DNA of 53,765 bases from Rhodothermales bacterium (lineage in GTDB: Bacteria; Bacteroidota; Rhodothermia; Rhodothermales; JABDKH01): the NCBI GenBank assembly GCA_013002165.1, contig JABDKO010000162.1:1-53765 (forward strand), read 5' to 3'. Positions 43,514 through 52,406 of this stretch are shown here, in pieces. The position numbers were made by a program, and so were the translations under genes. Numbering within the stretch: the first letter of the stretch is position 1; each line of letters starts with the position of its first letter. The notes under the pieces were generated by a model. The model searched no databases. It was not told the origin of the DNA and saw nothing but the letters and a program-made list of their open reading frames with translations.

Positions 43514-43929
43514 AAGTCCGGGTTATCTCCAATCGACAGCGTTAGTTTGTGCCGGCTTTTTCCGATAGGTTCGTAAGACAACCCCTCGGAGGCTACCTGA
43601 CGCATCATCCATAGTCCACGACCTCGATCACCATCATGCTCTACGATTGTTGGATCGCTATTCTCACCTTCGAGGTCAAAGCCCACCGAATTGTCTTCGA
43701 TAGAACACTTGATTAGCTCTCCATCGACCCACGTGTCCAGGATGACCTCGATAGGTCGATCTCCGAAATCGGCATGTAGAAGCAGATTGGAGATCCACTC
43801 CTGCAGCGCGATTCTTAAGAGGAGTACCTTGTCAGAATACCCGTTATCCACTTCCCACTTCTGTATATACTCATGGACCTCATCGACCATGGTAATACGG
43901 TTTGTCAGCCGTAGCTTCACTGATTGCAT
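43489..43929 (-). CDS. Serine-protein kinase, anti-sigma type (RsbW-like HATPase)
   Basis: A 146-residue GHKL ATPase of the RsbW/SpoIIAB group. The N box is in LQEWISNLLLHADFGDRP (Glu, Asn and His spaced as expected), the G1 box in IEDNSVGFDLEG and the G2 box in RGRGLWMMRQVAS. It should phosphorylate the STAS antagonist and sequester a partner, classically a sigma factor. It lies between the STAS gene (54 bases upstream) and the phosphatase gene (overlapping), so the whole switch is one operon. Confidence 0.9.
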   Translation of the reverse strand: MQSVKLRLTNRITMVDEVHEYIQKWEVDNGYSDKVLLLRIALQEWISNLLLHADFGDRPIEVILDTWVDGELIKCSIEDNSVGFDLEGENSDPTIVEHDGDRGRGLWMMRQVASEGLSYEPIGKSRHKLTLSIGDNPDLWDRILSS

Positions 43930-43983
43930 TTGTCAGTGCAGTGCTAGTGGGAGGGATATTGATACTGTTCCGGTACTAATCCG

Positions 43984-44337
43984 CTATTCAAACGTTTCCA
44001 GCGCCGAATCTACCGACGGGAATTGACGGAATACTTTGTAGGTTCGAGTCAGTTGTACGACAACCTGTACCGGACGAGAAACGCTGGCAAAGACCACCTG
44101 GCCTTCCAGTGGAGAAACTTGACGATACAGGGAGAAGATAGAACCTAATCCTGTAGAATCGAGAATTCCCGTTTCTGAAAAGTCGAGCACGAAGTTACGT
44201 GCGCCCGAACGAACTTGCGTCTGGCAGGTTGATTTAAACTCTGCTGCGTTCCTGAAGTCGAGCGCTTTGCCAATTCGGACAATAACTGTGTCCTGGTTGC
44301 TTGGCTCGACTTTGAAACTCGTAGTGGTCACTTGCAT
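43984..44337 (-). CDS. STAS-domain anti-anti-sigma factor (RsbV-like)
   Basis: A 117-residue STAS protein. The conserved phosphorylation loop reads ILDSTGLGSIFSLYRQ, with the usual Asp-Ser-Thr-Gly-Leu core; ARNFVLDFSETG precedes it. When unphosphorylated it should bind the kinase encoded next and release that kinase's target. It is the first gene of a three-gene minus-strand operon. Two copies of a nine-base direct repeat lie just before its start. Confidence 0.93.
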   Translation of the reverse strand: MQVTTTSFKVEPSNQDTVIVRIGKALDFRNAAEFKSTCQTQVRSGARNFVLDFSETGILDSTGLGSIFSLYRQVSPLEGQVVFASVSRPVQVVVQLTRTYKVFRQFPSVDSALETFE

Positions 44338-44340
44338 GGC

Positions 44341-44359
44341 CTAAATTGATCTAAATTGA
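44341..44359 (-). repeat. Tandem direct repeat just upstream of the STAS gene
   Basis: CTAAATTGA occurs at 44341-44349 and again at 44351-44359, a ten-base period equal to about one helical turn. It is 4-22 bases before the STAS start codon on the minus strand, so it could be an operator or an mRNA leader element. Confidence 0.5.
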
Positions 44360-44535
44360 GTTCGGTGATCCTGGCCGCTAGTATCGGCGTGGGCGAACCT
44401 AACTAAAGCTACGAAAAGACCATCTAAGTAGTCTCTAAACCGCTTCTTAGCAGGTGCCAAAGCACATATTCTGACGGCCGGTGTTTCATTAAGATTGACA
44501 ACTAACTGGCATCCATAAGGAGACCATTGACAATC

Positions 44536-45249
44536 ATGCCACTGTTTTGCAATAACCTTGCCCGCAAGGATGTGTTGATAGGTATCATGTTCGTAATGGG
44601 CGTAAATCAATCGAATTGTACGGATATGCTGAACACCGCACGGGAAGAACTCGCTCGTCAGGTGGGACTTTTTTCCGAAAAATATGCTGCCAGGAGAAAA
44701 GCCGTCCGCGATACTTTACGCAATGGAGTCTACAAGCCGGCAGGTCGAGGAAAGCCCGCTTCCGAATACTTATTAAGAATGATTAGTGAAGGCGAAGCGG
44801 TTCCGGTCATCAATCCCGTTGTTGACATATTCAATTACCTGAGTGCCCGATACCAGATACCGATCTCGGTCTGGGATACTGAAGTGAATGCGAATGCTGG
44901 TGTCTCTTTTGAGCTCGGACAATCTGAAGATTCATACGCGTTCAATACTGCCGGCCATGAGATCGCGTTACACGACCTGATCATTGGTTGCGTAACTGGT
45001 TCGGAAGACCGCACTCCCATTGTCAGTCCTGTGAAAGATGCCCACTCAGTGAAAGTGGGCGATAAGACAGACAACGTAGCAGCAGCTTTTTATCTTCCGG
45101 AGAGCGAGCGTGCGGCTTTCGCTGAGATGGAAGCCTCGGCAAAAAAAATGCTGCAGCTGTCAGCGCCAGGCTCTCACATTGAGAGCGCCCTGCTGGCTTC
45201 AGGAGAAGAGAAACGTTTCAAAGCATTTGTTGATCATCGTGATGGCTGA
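44536..45249 (+). CDS. Free-standing B3/4-domain protein
   Basis: About 237 residues. The middle matches the B3/B4 tRNA-binding domain of the phenylalanyl-tRNA synthetase beta subunit: KPAGRGKPASEYLLRMI, INPVVDIFNYLSARYQIP and SVWDTEVN. No other PheT domain is present, so this is a stand-alone B3/4 protein, a family whose members may edit or bind tRNAs or act on amino acids. The start is uncertain: AAGGAG at 44517-44522 is 13 bases before ATG 44536 and 4 before TTG 44527; later ATGs at 44587 and 44596 are possible. It overlaps lptC by eight bases. Confidence 0.82.
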   Translation: MPLFCNNLARKDVLIGIMFVMGVNQSNCTDMLNTAREELARQVGLFSEKYAARRKAVRDTLRNGVYKPAGRGKPASEYLLRMISEGEAVPVINPVVDIFNYLSARYQIPISVWDTEVNANAGVSFELGQSEDSYAFNTAGHEIALHDLIIGCVTGSEDRTPIVSPVKDAHSVKVGDKTDNVAAAFYLPESERAAFAEMEASAKKMLQLSAPGSHIESALLASGEEKRFKAFVDHRDG

Positions 45250-45814
45250 GCAGACGTACATAGCGTTGCTGGCAATTGCCGCTATGCTTGGATCAGGACT
45301 TGGCTGTAGCAGTCAGAGTCGCGAGCCTGTTACATTTGAACAGGTTCAGGATGCGATCGGGCCGAGGCAGGAGAGTTGGGATGCTGAGTTGGTCGTCAGT
45401 AATGACGGAGTCCGCCGAACGATTCTTCGCGCGCACATTTGGCAGGAATACGGGAAGAACGACAGCACATATTCAATACTGTCTTCCGGTTCAGATTCGA
45501 TCAAGGTCGAAGCTGAAATTTTCGACGAGACAGGCGAACGTACCGCCATTGTTAAATCCATTGAGATGTATTTCAATCCTGGCGAGGGACACATCATAGC
45601 TTCCGGCGACGTGATAGTCCGGACGGACACGGACCGCATTCTTGAAACCGAGAAGCTGCTATGGTGGGAGGAAGACGGACGCATTGAGGCACCCGGATTC
45701 GTCAAACTTACTGCGCCACGAGAAACTATTCAGGGATACCAACTCGACTCCGACGAGGCGCTGGAGAATTATACACTTGGCAGGGTAACCGGACAGATTC
45801 TGGTTGATGAATAG
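45242..45814 (+). CDS. lptC: LPS export protein LptC (lipoprotein form)
   Basis: A 190-residue protein with a lipoprotein signal (lipobox GLGC, Cys22) followed by a beta-jellyroll LptC domain (SNDGVRRTILRAHIWQEY, NPGEGHIIASGDVIVRTDTDR, ETEKLLWWEEDGRIEA). LptC passes LPS from the LptBFG transporter to LptA. The start at 45242 overlaps the B3/4 gene, and the end overlaps the OstA-like gene by eight bases. In Bacteroidota LptC is often a lipoprotein like this. Confidence 0.88.
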   Translation: MAEQTYIALLAIAAMLGSGLGCSSQSREPVTFEQVQDAIGPRQESWDAELVVSNDGVRRTILRAHIWQEYGKNDSTYSILSSGSDSIKVEAEIFDETGERTAIVKSIEMYFNPGEGHIIASGDVIVRTDTDRILETEKLLWWEEDGRIEAPGFVKLTAPRETIQGYQLDSDEALENYTLGRVTGQILVDE

Positions 45815-47252
45815 CGGACGCAGACATATCCTTGCAATGGCCATTTCCATGGTACTAGTCATACAGGCTGCGACAAACAGTTATGGACAGGCTGAAGACT
45901 CAACGGACGGGTTGACAGAAGTCAGTCTCAGTGCGGACCGTTTCGTCGGCATGAGTGGCACAACCGAGCCGATAAGACGACTCATCGGAAACGTTCGTCT
46001 GATCCAGGACAAGACAACCCTGCGTTCAGCACTTGCGACACAGTGGGTTGACAGCGATCGAATCCTGTTTGAGGGCCAGGTGCTTGTTGTAGACGAGGGA
46101 GACACGCTGCGAGCCGACAGCGTACTCTACTTTCGCAAAACCAAGATCGGCAATGCTTCCGGAAGAGTTGTCCTGAACGATGACGAAGTACGGGTACTCT
46201 CCACGTCGACCATATATGACGTCGACGAAAAGCATTCGACGTTTGACAAGGGAGTTACCTTGATAGACAGTACAAGCACATTGAACGGCGATGGTGGCGA
46301 GTATTTTTCTGATGAGAAGCGGGCGGAGTTTTATGGAAATGTGGTGTTCGAAGACTCATCGACAACGATACTTTCAGATTCGGTTACATATCTGCGTGAC
46401 GAGGAGAGCGCCAGTGCACGGGGAAGCGTGTTAATCACCGTGATCGATGCCGCCGATGATTCACTGGCAACACCAGATATTTTCCGGATTGCCGGTCCCG
46501 CCGCGTTCAGCGATAGATCCAATAATTCTAACCGGATCTCGGGCCGTGCGACAGCAATGCGTGTCGAGCCGGACTCAGCTGGCGTATATACGGATACCCT
46601 GCTTGTAAACGCCGACCTGATATATGCTGTTCGAAGTGATGCCCGGGACAGTTTGCAGGGCTCCGGAAATGTCGTGATCTGGTCAGGCGACGTTGCAGCA
46701 CTGGCCGACTCGATGCAGATCCTGAGTCAGGATTCGACAGCCGATGAACTGGTCCTAACCGGTGCACCAATTGTCTGGTTGGACGACAGCCAGCTTACAG
46801 CCGATACTATCAAGGTGTACATTATTGAAGGAGACGTTGATTCCGTGTTCGCGACTGGCAATGTTTTTCTTGCTCGACCGGACTCCGTGTCGGGTCAGGT
46901 CCAACAGGTTCGTGGTCGCACGCTTTCCGGCGCAATCACCGACTCCGGCCGGGATGTGTTTGTGGTGGGGCCGAACGCCGAGGCTATCCACTTTGTGAGT
47001 CGCGATGATGAACTTCAGGGAGCGGTTCGAGCTTCTGCTGACAGAATCGTATTTTATGTCGAGGACGATGAGCCGGTACGAATTAGCATCATTAGCGGTG
47101 TTGAAGGACTGTACTATCAGGCTGAGGATATTCCAGTCGGCATGAGTCTCAGTGGATTCCTCTGGCAGCCACAGCGCCGACCGACGAAAGAGATAGTGGT
47201 CGAGGAGTGGCCGCCACACATGACGCAATCAATCGAACAGGATACCCAATGA
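45807..47252 (+). CDS. OstA-like (LptA-domain) LPS transport protein
   Basis: A 481-residue periplasmic protein with a signal peptide ([21 protein letters not shown]) and a run of repeated jellyroll strands, e.g. [23 protein letters not shown] and [12 protein letters not shown], in the manner of LptA/OstA domains. It is far longer than the single-domain LptA of E. coli, which suggests a preformed long bridge carrying LPS across the periplasm. ATG 45807 is preferred over TTG 45804. It overlaps lptC by eight bases and lptB by four. Confidence 0.85.
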   Translation: MNSGRRHILAMAISMVLVIQAATNSYGQAEDSTDGLTEVSLSADRFVGMSGTTEPIRRLIGNVRLIQDKTTLRSALATQWVDSDRILFEGQVLVVDEGDTLRADSVLYFRKTKIGNASGRVVLNDDEVRVLSTSTIYDVDEKHSTFDKGVTLIDSTSTLNGDGGEYFSDEKRAEFYGNVVFEDSSTTILSDSVTYLRDEESASARGSVLITVIDAADDSLATPDIFRIAGPAAFSDRSNNSNRISGRATAMRVEPDSAGVYTDTLLVNADLIYAVRSDARDSLQGSGNVVIWSGDVAALADSMQILSQDSTADELVLTGAPIVWLDDSQLTADTIKVYIIEGDVDSVFATGNVFLARPDSVSGQVQQVRGRTLSGAITDSGRDVFVVGPNAEAIHFVSRDDELQGAVRASADRIVFYVEDDEPVRISIISGVEGLYYQAEDIPVGMSLSGFLWQPQRRPTKEIVVEEWPPHMTQSIEQDTQ

Positions 47253-47977
47253 TATTGTCGTCGGAAGGTCTGACAAAAAAATACAAACGACGAACAGTCG
47301 TGGATGACGTGTCTCTCAACGTAGAGAAAGGAGAGATCGTTGGCCTGCTCGGCCCTAACGGCGCCGGGAAGACCACTACGTTCTATATGATCGTCGGGCT
47401 TATTCGTCCGGACAAGGGTAGAATCAAGCTTGATGGAGAGGACATCACCCGAATCCCCATGTTCAAGAGAGCACGCAAGGGAATCGGATACCTTGCCCAG
47501 GAGGCATCGATATTCGCCAACCTGAGTGTTGAAGACAACCTGCATGCGGTACTTGAATATCAGGATATGTCCAAGAGTGAGCGAGTCGTCCGCGTAGATC
47601 AGCTCATTGAGGAATTTCGACTTGAGAAGGTGCGAGGTTCAAAAGGCTATACACTTTCCGGTGGCGAGCGAAGGCGAACAGAAATCGCCAGGGCCATTGC
47701 AACCGATCCGAGTTTCTTCCTGCTGGACGAGCCGTTCGCAGGTGTGGATCCAATAGCCGTTGAAGACATTCAGGCCATCGTTGGAGGTCTCAAGGATCGA
47801 GGTATCGGCGTCCTTATCACGGACCACAACGTCCACGAGACACTTGCCATTACCGACCGGGCGTATCTGCTGTTCGAGGGCAGGATTTTGAAACAGGGTA
47901 CGGCTGAGACGCTTGCAGCGGATGACGAGGTCCGGAAACGGTACCTTGGAGAAAAATTTACTCTCGATCGCTACTAA
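47249..47977 (+). CDS. lptB: LPS export ABC transporter ATP-binding protein LptB
   Basis: A 242-residue ABC ATPase that drives LPS extraction from the inner membrane. Walker A is GPNGAGKTT, the signature [14 protein letters not shown], Walker [13 protein letters not shown], and the LptB-type [12 protein letters not shown]-loop region is present. ATG 47249 overlaps the stop of the OstA-like gene as ATGA, so I reject the longer frame from 47207. lptF and lptG are not in the window. Confidence 0.95.
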   Translation: MILSSEGLTKKYKRRTVVDDVSLNVEKGEIVGLLGPNGAGKTTTFYMIVGLIRPDKGRIKLDGEDITRIPMFKRARKGIGYLAQEASIFANLSVEDNLHAVLEYQDMSKSERVVRVDQLIEEFRLEKVRGSKGYTLSGGERRRTEIARAIATDPSFFLLDEPFAGVDPIAVEDIQAIVGGLKDRGIGVLITDHNVHETLAITDRAYLLFEGRILKQGTAETLAADDEVRKRYLGEKFTLDRY

Positions 47978-48062
47978 ATCACCGGCTGTTTTCGCGTCCG
48001 ACAAAACCAACCGAAGGTTCGCGCATTAACAGCTACCTTTATGTCCAGAAGATCCGCTTCCC

Positions 48063-49340
48063 GTGCCTGATACCAACGTATACGATGAGTTAGAGTGGAG
48101 AGGAGTCGTTTTCGACTCTACTCCTGAGGTCAAGGACTTGCTTGGCAGCCAGAAGATCTCTCTCTATTGTGGCTTCGACCCGACGGCGGACAGCCTTCAC
48201 GTTGGATCGCTAATGCCCGTAATGGGACTTGCTCGAATGCAGCGTTTTGGACATCGGCCCGTAGCGCTGGTCGGTGGTGGCACAGGACTAATTGGCGACC
48301 CCAGCGGCAAATCACAGGAACGATCGTTGCTTACCCCGGAGCAGGTCGAAGCAAACCTCGCGGGCATCAGATCCCAACTGGAAAAGTTTCTGGATTTCGG
48401 CCCGGGCGATGCTTCTGCGGTCATCGACAATAATGCCCGATGGCTATGCGAGATGTCAGCCGTCGACTTCATGAGAGATACAGGCAAGTATTTCACCGTC
48501 AACTACATGTTGGCCAAGGAGTCAGTCAAGCGCCGGTTGGCCACCGAGGACGGGCTCTCCTACACAGAGTTCTCGTACATGCTGCTGCAGGCGCATGATT
48601 TTCTGGTCCTCTACGACGAATACAACTGTGTCCTCCAGATCGGAGGATCAGACCAGTGGGGCAATATCCTTTCGGGTACGGATCTGATTCGTCGTGTTCG
48701 CAGCGAGCGAGCACACGGCCTGGTGTTTCCGCTCGTGACGAGCAGCACCGGAGCAAAGTTCGGCAAGACGGAAGCTGGCACAGTATGGCTTGACCCCGAG
48801 AGGACATCGCCATACAAGTTCTATCAGTTCTGGTTGAATACCGACGACCGGGATGTCGGCAGATACTTGAAGTACTTCACGTGGCTGGATCGCGGCGAGA
48901 TTGAGGGATTGGAGTCCGAGTTAGAATCTAACCCGGGTGCGCGTCAGGCTCATCGGAGACTGGCTGAAGAAGTTACCCGCCAGGTTCATGGGGAATCCGA
49001 GCTGCAGCGGGCCATCCAGGCATCGCAAATATTGTTTGGAGGAGATATGTCAAAACTCTCCCTCCGGGATGTCATGGAGATATTTGAAGATGTACCGTCA
49101 CAGGAGCTGGATCGTCATCGATTCGAAGGTGAGGGCATCAGCGTGGTCGACCTGCTTGACGAACTGGACGTAGTATCCTCAAAGGGAGAAGCACGCAGGT
49201 TATTGAAAGGCGGGGGAGTCCGGCTCAACAATAATCCGATCGACGAAAACAAACTTGTCAGTACCGCAGACGCAATCGATGAGCGACTACTGGTACTGAG
49301 AAAAGGAAAGAAGAATTACCACCTGGTAGAAATACGCTAG
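48063..49340 (+). CDS. tyrS: Tyrosyl-tRNA synthetase
   Basis: A 425-residue class I synthetase. The HIGH motif is HVGS (residues 46-49), the KMSKS motif is the TyrRS form KFGKT (232-236), and CGFDPTADSLH, GGGTGLIGDPSGK and QIGGSDQWGNI are family landmarks. The C-terminal S4 RNA-binding domain runs from about residue 355 (ISVVDLLDELDVVSSKGEARRLL). The start is a GTG at 48063. Confidence 0.97.
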   Translation: MPDTNVYDELEWRGVVFDSTPEVKDLLGSQKISLYCGFDPTADSLHVGSLMPVMGLARMQRFGHRPVALVGGGTGLIGDPSGKSQERSLLTPEQVEANLAGIRSQLEKFLDFGPGDASAVIDNNARWLCEMSAVDFMRDTGKYFTVNYMLAKESVKRRLATEDGLSYTEFSYMLLQAHDFLVLYDEYNCVLQIGGSDQWGNILSGTDLIRRVRSERAHGLVFPLVTSSTGAKFGKTEAGTVWLDPERTSPYKFYQFWLNTDDRDVGRYLKYFTWLDRGEIEGLESELESNPGARQAHRRLAEEVTRQVHGESELQRAIQASQILFGGDMSKLSLRDVMEIFEDVPSQELDRHRFEGEGISVVDLLDELDVVSSKGEARRLLKGGGVRLNNNPIDENKLVSTADAIDERLLVLRKGKKNYHLVEIR

Positions 49341-49372
49341 GCAGTTTAACAGCTGGCTAGCCGGAGAATGTT

Positions 49373-50410
49373 ATGGTTGTTGTGATGGAAGTTGGCGCCG
49401 ATGAATCGCAGATTCAGGGAGTGATCCGCGCGCTGAACGACTTCGGATTTGACGTACACCAGTCCAGCGGTGTCAATCAGACCGTGCTTGGAGCTGTCGG
49501 CGTCAAGCAGGATTTTGACATCAGGCACATTCGTGTCATAGATGGTGTTGCCGATGTTTTCAGAGTGACCGAACCGTTCAAGTTTGCCAGTCGGTCGTGG
49601 AAGAAAACGAACACGACGATCGACGTGGGCGGTTTGCTTATTGGTGGTGATGACATCATTGTAATGGCAGGTCCCTGCAGTATCGAGAGCGAAGAACAAA
49701 TGGATAAGAGCGCGGCGGCCGTTTCTGCCGCAGGCGCAAAGATTCTTCGCGGCGGGGCGTTCAAGCCGCGCAGCTCTCCCTATTCGTTTCAGGGAATGGG
49801 ATCAGACGGGCTGCGCATTATTAGAGAGGCTGCCGATCGGTACAACCTGAAGGTTATAACCGAGGTTATGGAGATCAGCCAGATGGATGAGATCTGTCAG
49901 TCGGCCGACATCCTCCAGATAGGCGCCCGGAACATGCAAAACTTCTCACTGCTTAAGGAAGCCGGCAAAGCAGGAAAGCCGGTGTTTCTCAAGCGTGGTC
50001 TGTCGGCCACAATCGAAGAGTGGCTGATGAGCGCCGAATATGTGCTCTCGGCAGGAAATCCTGATGTTATTCTGTGTGAACGAGGGATCCGGACATTCGA
50101 GACGATGACCCGGAATACCCTGGATTTATCCGCTGTTCCAGTGGTAAAATCAAAAAGTCACTTACCAGTTTTCGTTGATCCGAGCCATGGTGTCGGACTT
50201 CGAAACAAGGTTATGCCACTCGCCAGGGCCGCAGTCGCGGTCGGCGCAGACGGGTTGATGATAGAAGTGCACCCTGATCCTCCGAGCGCCCTGAGCGATG
50301 GGCCTCAGTCGCTCTATTTCGATCAATTTGATGAGCTGATGGAGCAGATTCGTGCTATCGCAGGTGTCCTTGGACGCCGCATCGAGACAGGTGAAAGAAT
50401 ATCGGCCTAG
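49373..50410 (+). CDS. aroF: 3-Deoxy-7-phosphoheptulonate synthase, ferredoxin-like domain type
   Basis: A 345-residue DAHP synthase joining phosphoenolpyruvate and erythrose 4-phosphate, the first step to chorismate. Residues 1-65 are the ferredoxin-like (ACT-like) regulatory domain seen in the Thermotoga type; the catalytic barrel follows with [29 protein letters not shown] and DPSHGVG. GGAG lies just before the ATG at 49373. It feeds chorismate used by menF elsewhere in the window. Confidence 0.96.
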   Translation: MVVVMEVGADESQIQGVIRALNDFGFDVHQSSGVNQTVLGAVGVKQDFDIRHIRVIDGVADVFRVTEPFKFASRSWKKTNTTIDVGGLLIGGDDIIVMAGPCSIESEEQMDKSAAAVSAAGAKILRGGAFKPRSSPYSFQGMGSDGLRIIREAADRYNLKVITEVMEISQMDEICQSADILQIGARNMQNFSLLKEAGKAGKPVFLKRGLSATIEEWLMSAEYVLSAGNPDVILCERGIRTFETMTRNTLDLSAVPVVKSKSHLPVFVDPSHGVGLRNKVMPLARAAVAVGADGLMIEVHPDPPSALSDGPQSLYFDQFDELMEQIRAIAGVLGRRIETGERISA

Positions 50411-50486
50411 TATTTGCGTCTCCGGTTTTAATTGAAATATTTCCGCACTCAGCGGATACCAGTGTCATTAAAATTCGGAATACAAC

Positions 50487-52316
50487 ATGTGTGGAATAGT
50501 CGGATACATTGGCGATAAGCCAGCAGTCGACATCCTGATTGATGGCCTGCAACGACTCGAATACCGTGGTTACGATTCTGCCGGTGTGGCTATCGTAAAT
50601 GGCGGACTATCGGTCGAAAAGAAGCAGGGAAAGGTTAAAGGGCTTTCAGATACGATCAACCGGGCGGAGCTTCAGGGCACCCTGGGGATCGGCCATACCA
50701 GATGGGCCACACACGGTCGGCCGAATGACGTGAATGCCCATCCTCATACGAATTCGACAGGCAAATTTGCCATCGTCCACAATGGCATCATAGAAAATTT
50801 TACCGCTCTGAAGGAAAAGCTTATCACCAAGGGGTACTCTTTCGAGAGTGAAACGGACACCGAGGTGCTGGCACACCTGATTGACGATATTCAGAAGAAT
50901 ACAATGCTTCCGATCGAGGAAGCGGTCCGCCAGGCGCTGACGCAGGTCGTTGGGACGTATGGCCTGGCGATGGTTTCTGCTGATGATCCCGACACGCTGA
51001 TCGCCGCCAGAAAGGGCAGCCCTTTGATTATCGGCGTGGGTGAAAACGAATACTTCCTCGGATCCGATGCTGCGCCGCTTATCGAGCACACCCGGCAGGT
51101 TGTCTACCTGAACGATGGTGAGATGGCAGTCATCACACGTGGCGGCTATCAGGTCAAGAGCATTGATAATGTCCCCCTTGAAAAAGAGGTGCACGAACTT
51201 GAATGGGATCTCGAGCAGATCGAGAAGCACGGCTACGAACACTTCATGTTCAAGGAAATCATGGAGCAGCCGGAGTCACTCGAAAACTGCATGCGCGGTC
51301 GTATAAGTATTCAGGATAATGACGTGCACCTGGGTGGACTGATCGATTCGCTCGACACGCTGCTTGCTGCTGACCGTATTATCATATGTGCGTGCGGTAC
51401 TTCGTGGCACGCTGCGCTTGTAGGCGAATATCTTATTGAAGGCCTCGCTCGAATTCCGGTCGAGGTTGAGTACGCAAGTGAGTTCCGCTATCGCAATCCG
51501 ATTCTTCGAGAGGGTGACGTAGTCATCGTGATCTCGCAGAGTGGAGAAACCGCCGATACGCTCGCAGCAGTTCATGAGGCAAAACGGCAGGGAGTTCCGG
51601 TGTACGGAGTGTGCAACGTTGTGGGCTCCACTATTGCTCGTGAGACAGATGCAGGCGTTTATCTGCATGCCGGTCCGGAGATCGGTGTTGCATCGACAAA
51701 AGCTTTCAGTGCGCAGGTAATGGTGCTGACTCTCATCGCTTTGAAGCTGGCCAAAGGCAGAACCCTTTCGGAAGCAGAGTTCGCAACGTACCTGAACGCA
51801 GTCGTCGAGATTCCAGACAAGATCCGGGAGGTCCTGCTGTTGGACGAAGAGATCCAGGGGCTTGCACGTGTGTATCGATACGCGTCTAATTTCCTGTACC
51901 TGGGTCGCGGATTCAATTTCCCCGTCGCTCTCGAGGGGGCACTAAAGCTAAAAGAGATCTCCTACATTCACGCGGAAGGATATCCTGCCGCTGAAATGAA
52001 GCATGGTCCGATCGCGTTGATAGACCGTTTCATGCCCGTCGTTTTCCTTGCAATGAAGGACAGTACGTATAGTAAGGTGCTGGCGAATATCGAGGAGGTT
52101 GCAGCCCGTCAGGGATCGGCGATTGCGATCACGGACAACGGGATGGAGATTGAACGATTGTGCGAGTACGTAATCAAAATTCCGCGGACCGAAGAATTTC
52201 TGACGCCACTTCTTGCCGTTGTTCCACTGCAGTTGATGTCGTATCACATTGCCGTTATGCGAGGATGTAACGTTGACCAGCCGCGTAACCTGGCCAAGAG
52301 TGTTACGGTCGAATAG
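50487..52316 (+). CDS. glmS: Glutamine-fructose-6-phosphate aminotransferase (isomerizing)
   Basis: A 609-residue enzyme making glucosamine-6-phosphate for peptidoglycan and LPS. The N-terminal amidotransferase has catalytic Cys2 (MCGIVGYIG) and GHTRWATHG; two SIS sugar-isomerase domains follow (ICACGTSWHAALVGEY, VISQSGETADT and LGRGFNFPVALEGALKLKEISYIHAEGY), and the C-terminus is PRNLAKSVTVE. Length is typical. The 77-base gap upstream holds no glmS ribozyme that I can recognise. Confidence 0.98.
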   Translation: MCGIVGYIGDKPAVDILIDGLQRLEYRGYDSAGVAIVNGGLSVEKKQGKVKGLSDTINRAELQGTLGIGHTRWATHGRPNDVNAHPHTNSTGKFAIVHNGIIENFTALKEKLITKGYSFESETDTEVLAHLIDDIQKNTMLPIEEAVRQALTQVVGTYGLAMVSADDPDTLIAARKGSPLIIGVGENEYFLGSDAAPLIEHTRQVVYLNDGEMAVITRGGYQVKSIDNVPLEKEVHELEWDLEQIEKHGYEHFMFKEIMEQPESLENCMRGRISIQDNDVHLGGLIDSLDTLLAADRIIICACGTSWHAALVGEYLIEGLARIPVEVEYASEFRYRNPILREGDVVIVISQSGETADTLAAVHEAKRQGVPVYGVCNVVGSTIARETDAGVYLHAGPEIGVASTKAFSAQVMVLTLIALKLAKGRTLSEAEFATYLNAVVEIPDKIREVLLLDEEIQGLARVYRYASNFLYLGRGFNFPVALEGALKLKEISYIHAEGYPAAEMKHGPIALIDRFMPVVFLAMKDSTYSKVLANIEEVAARQGSAIAITDNGMEIERLCEYVIKIPRTEEFLTPLLAVVPLQLMSYHIAVMRGCNVDQPRNLAKSVTVE

Positions 52317-52363
52317 GTTTCAGGTCTGTTGAACCATTACTGTCTGGAGTCGTAAGTTGCCTG

Positions 52364-52376
52364 CCCCGGAACGGGG
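52364..52376 (+). other. Short GC-rich hairpin upstream of prfA
   Basis: CCCCG and CGGGG are separated by GAA, between glmS and prfA, and CTTTCTT follows a few bases later. It could be a weak terminator for glmS or a structured prfA leader. Confidence 0.35.
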
Positions 52377-52406
52377 GAGAACCTTTCTTAACAGGCTTAC
52401 GCACTC

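Noticed and set aside
44341-44610. An 89-codon minus-strand frame upstream of the STAS gene
   Set aside because: It overlaps the direct repeat and the start of the B3/4 gene and has no recognisable features.
45040-45060. A hairpin GCCCACT/AGTGGGC inside the B3/4 gene
   Set aside because: It lies within coding sequence and has no T-run; chance is a sufficient explanation.
50411-50486. A possible glmS ribozyme before glmS
   Set aside because: The gap is only 76 bases, too short for the ribozyme, and I see none of its pairing elements; the element is mainly known from Firmicutes.
50646-51242. A 198-codon minus-strand frame opposite glmS
   Set aside because: It lies wholly inside an intact glmS and has no family features.
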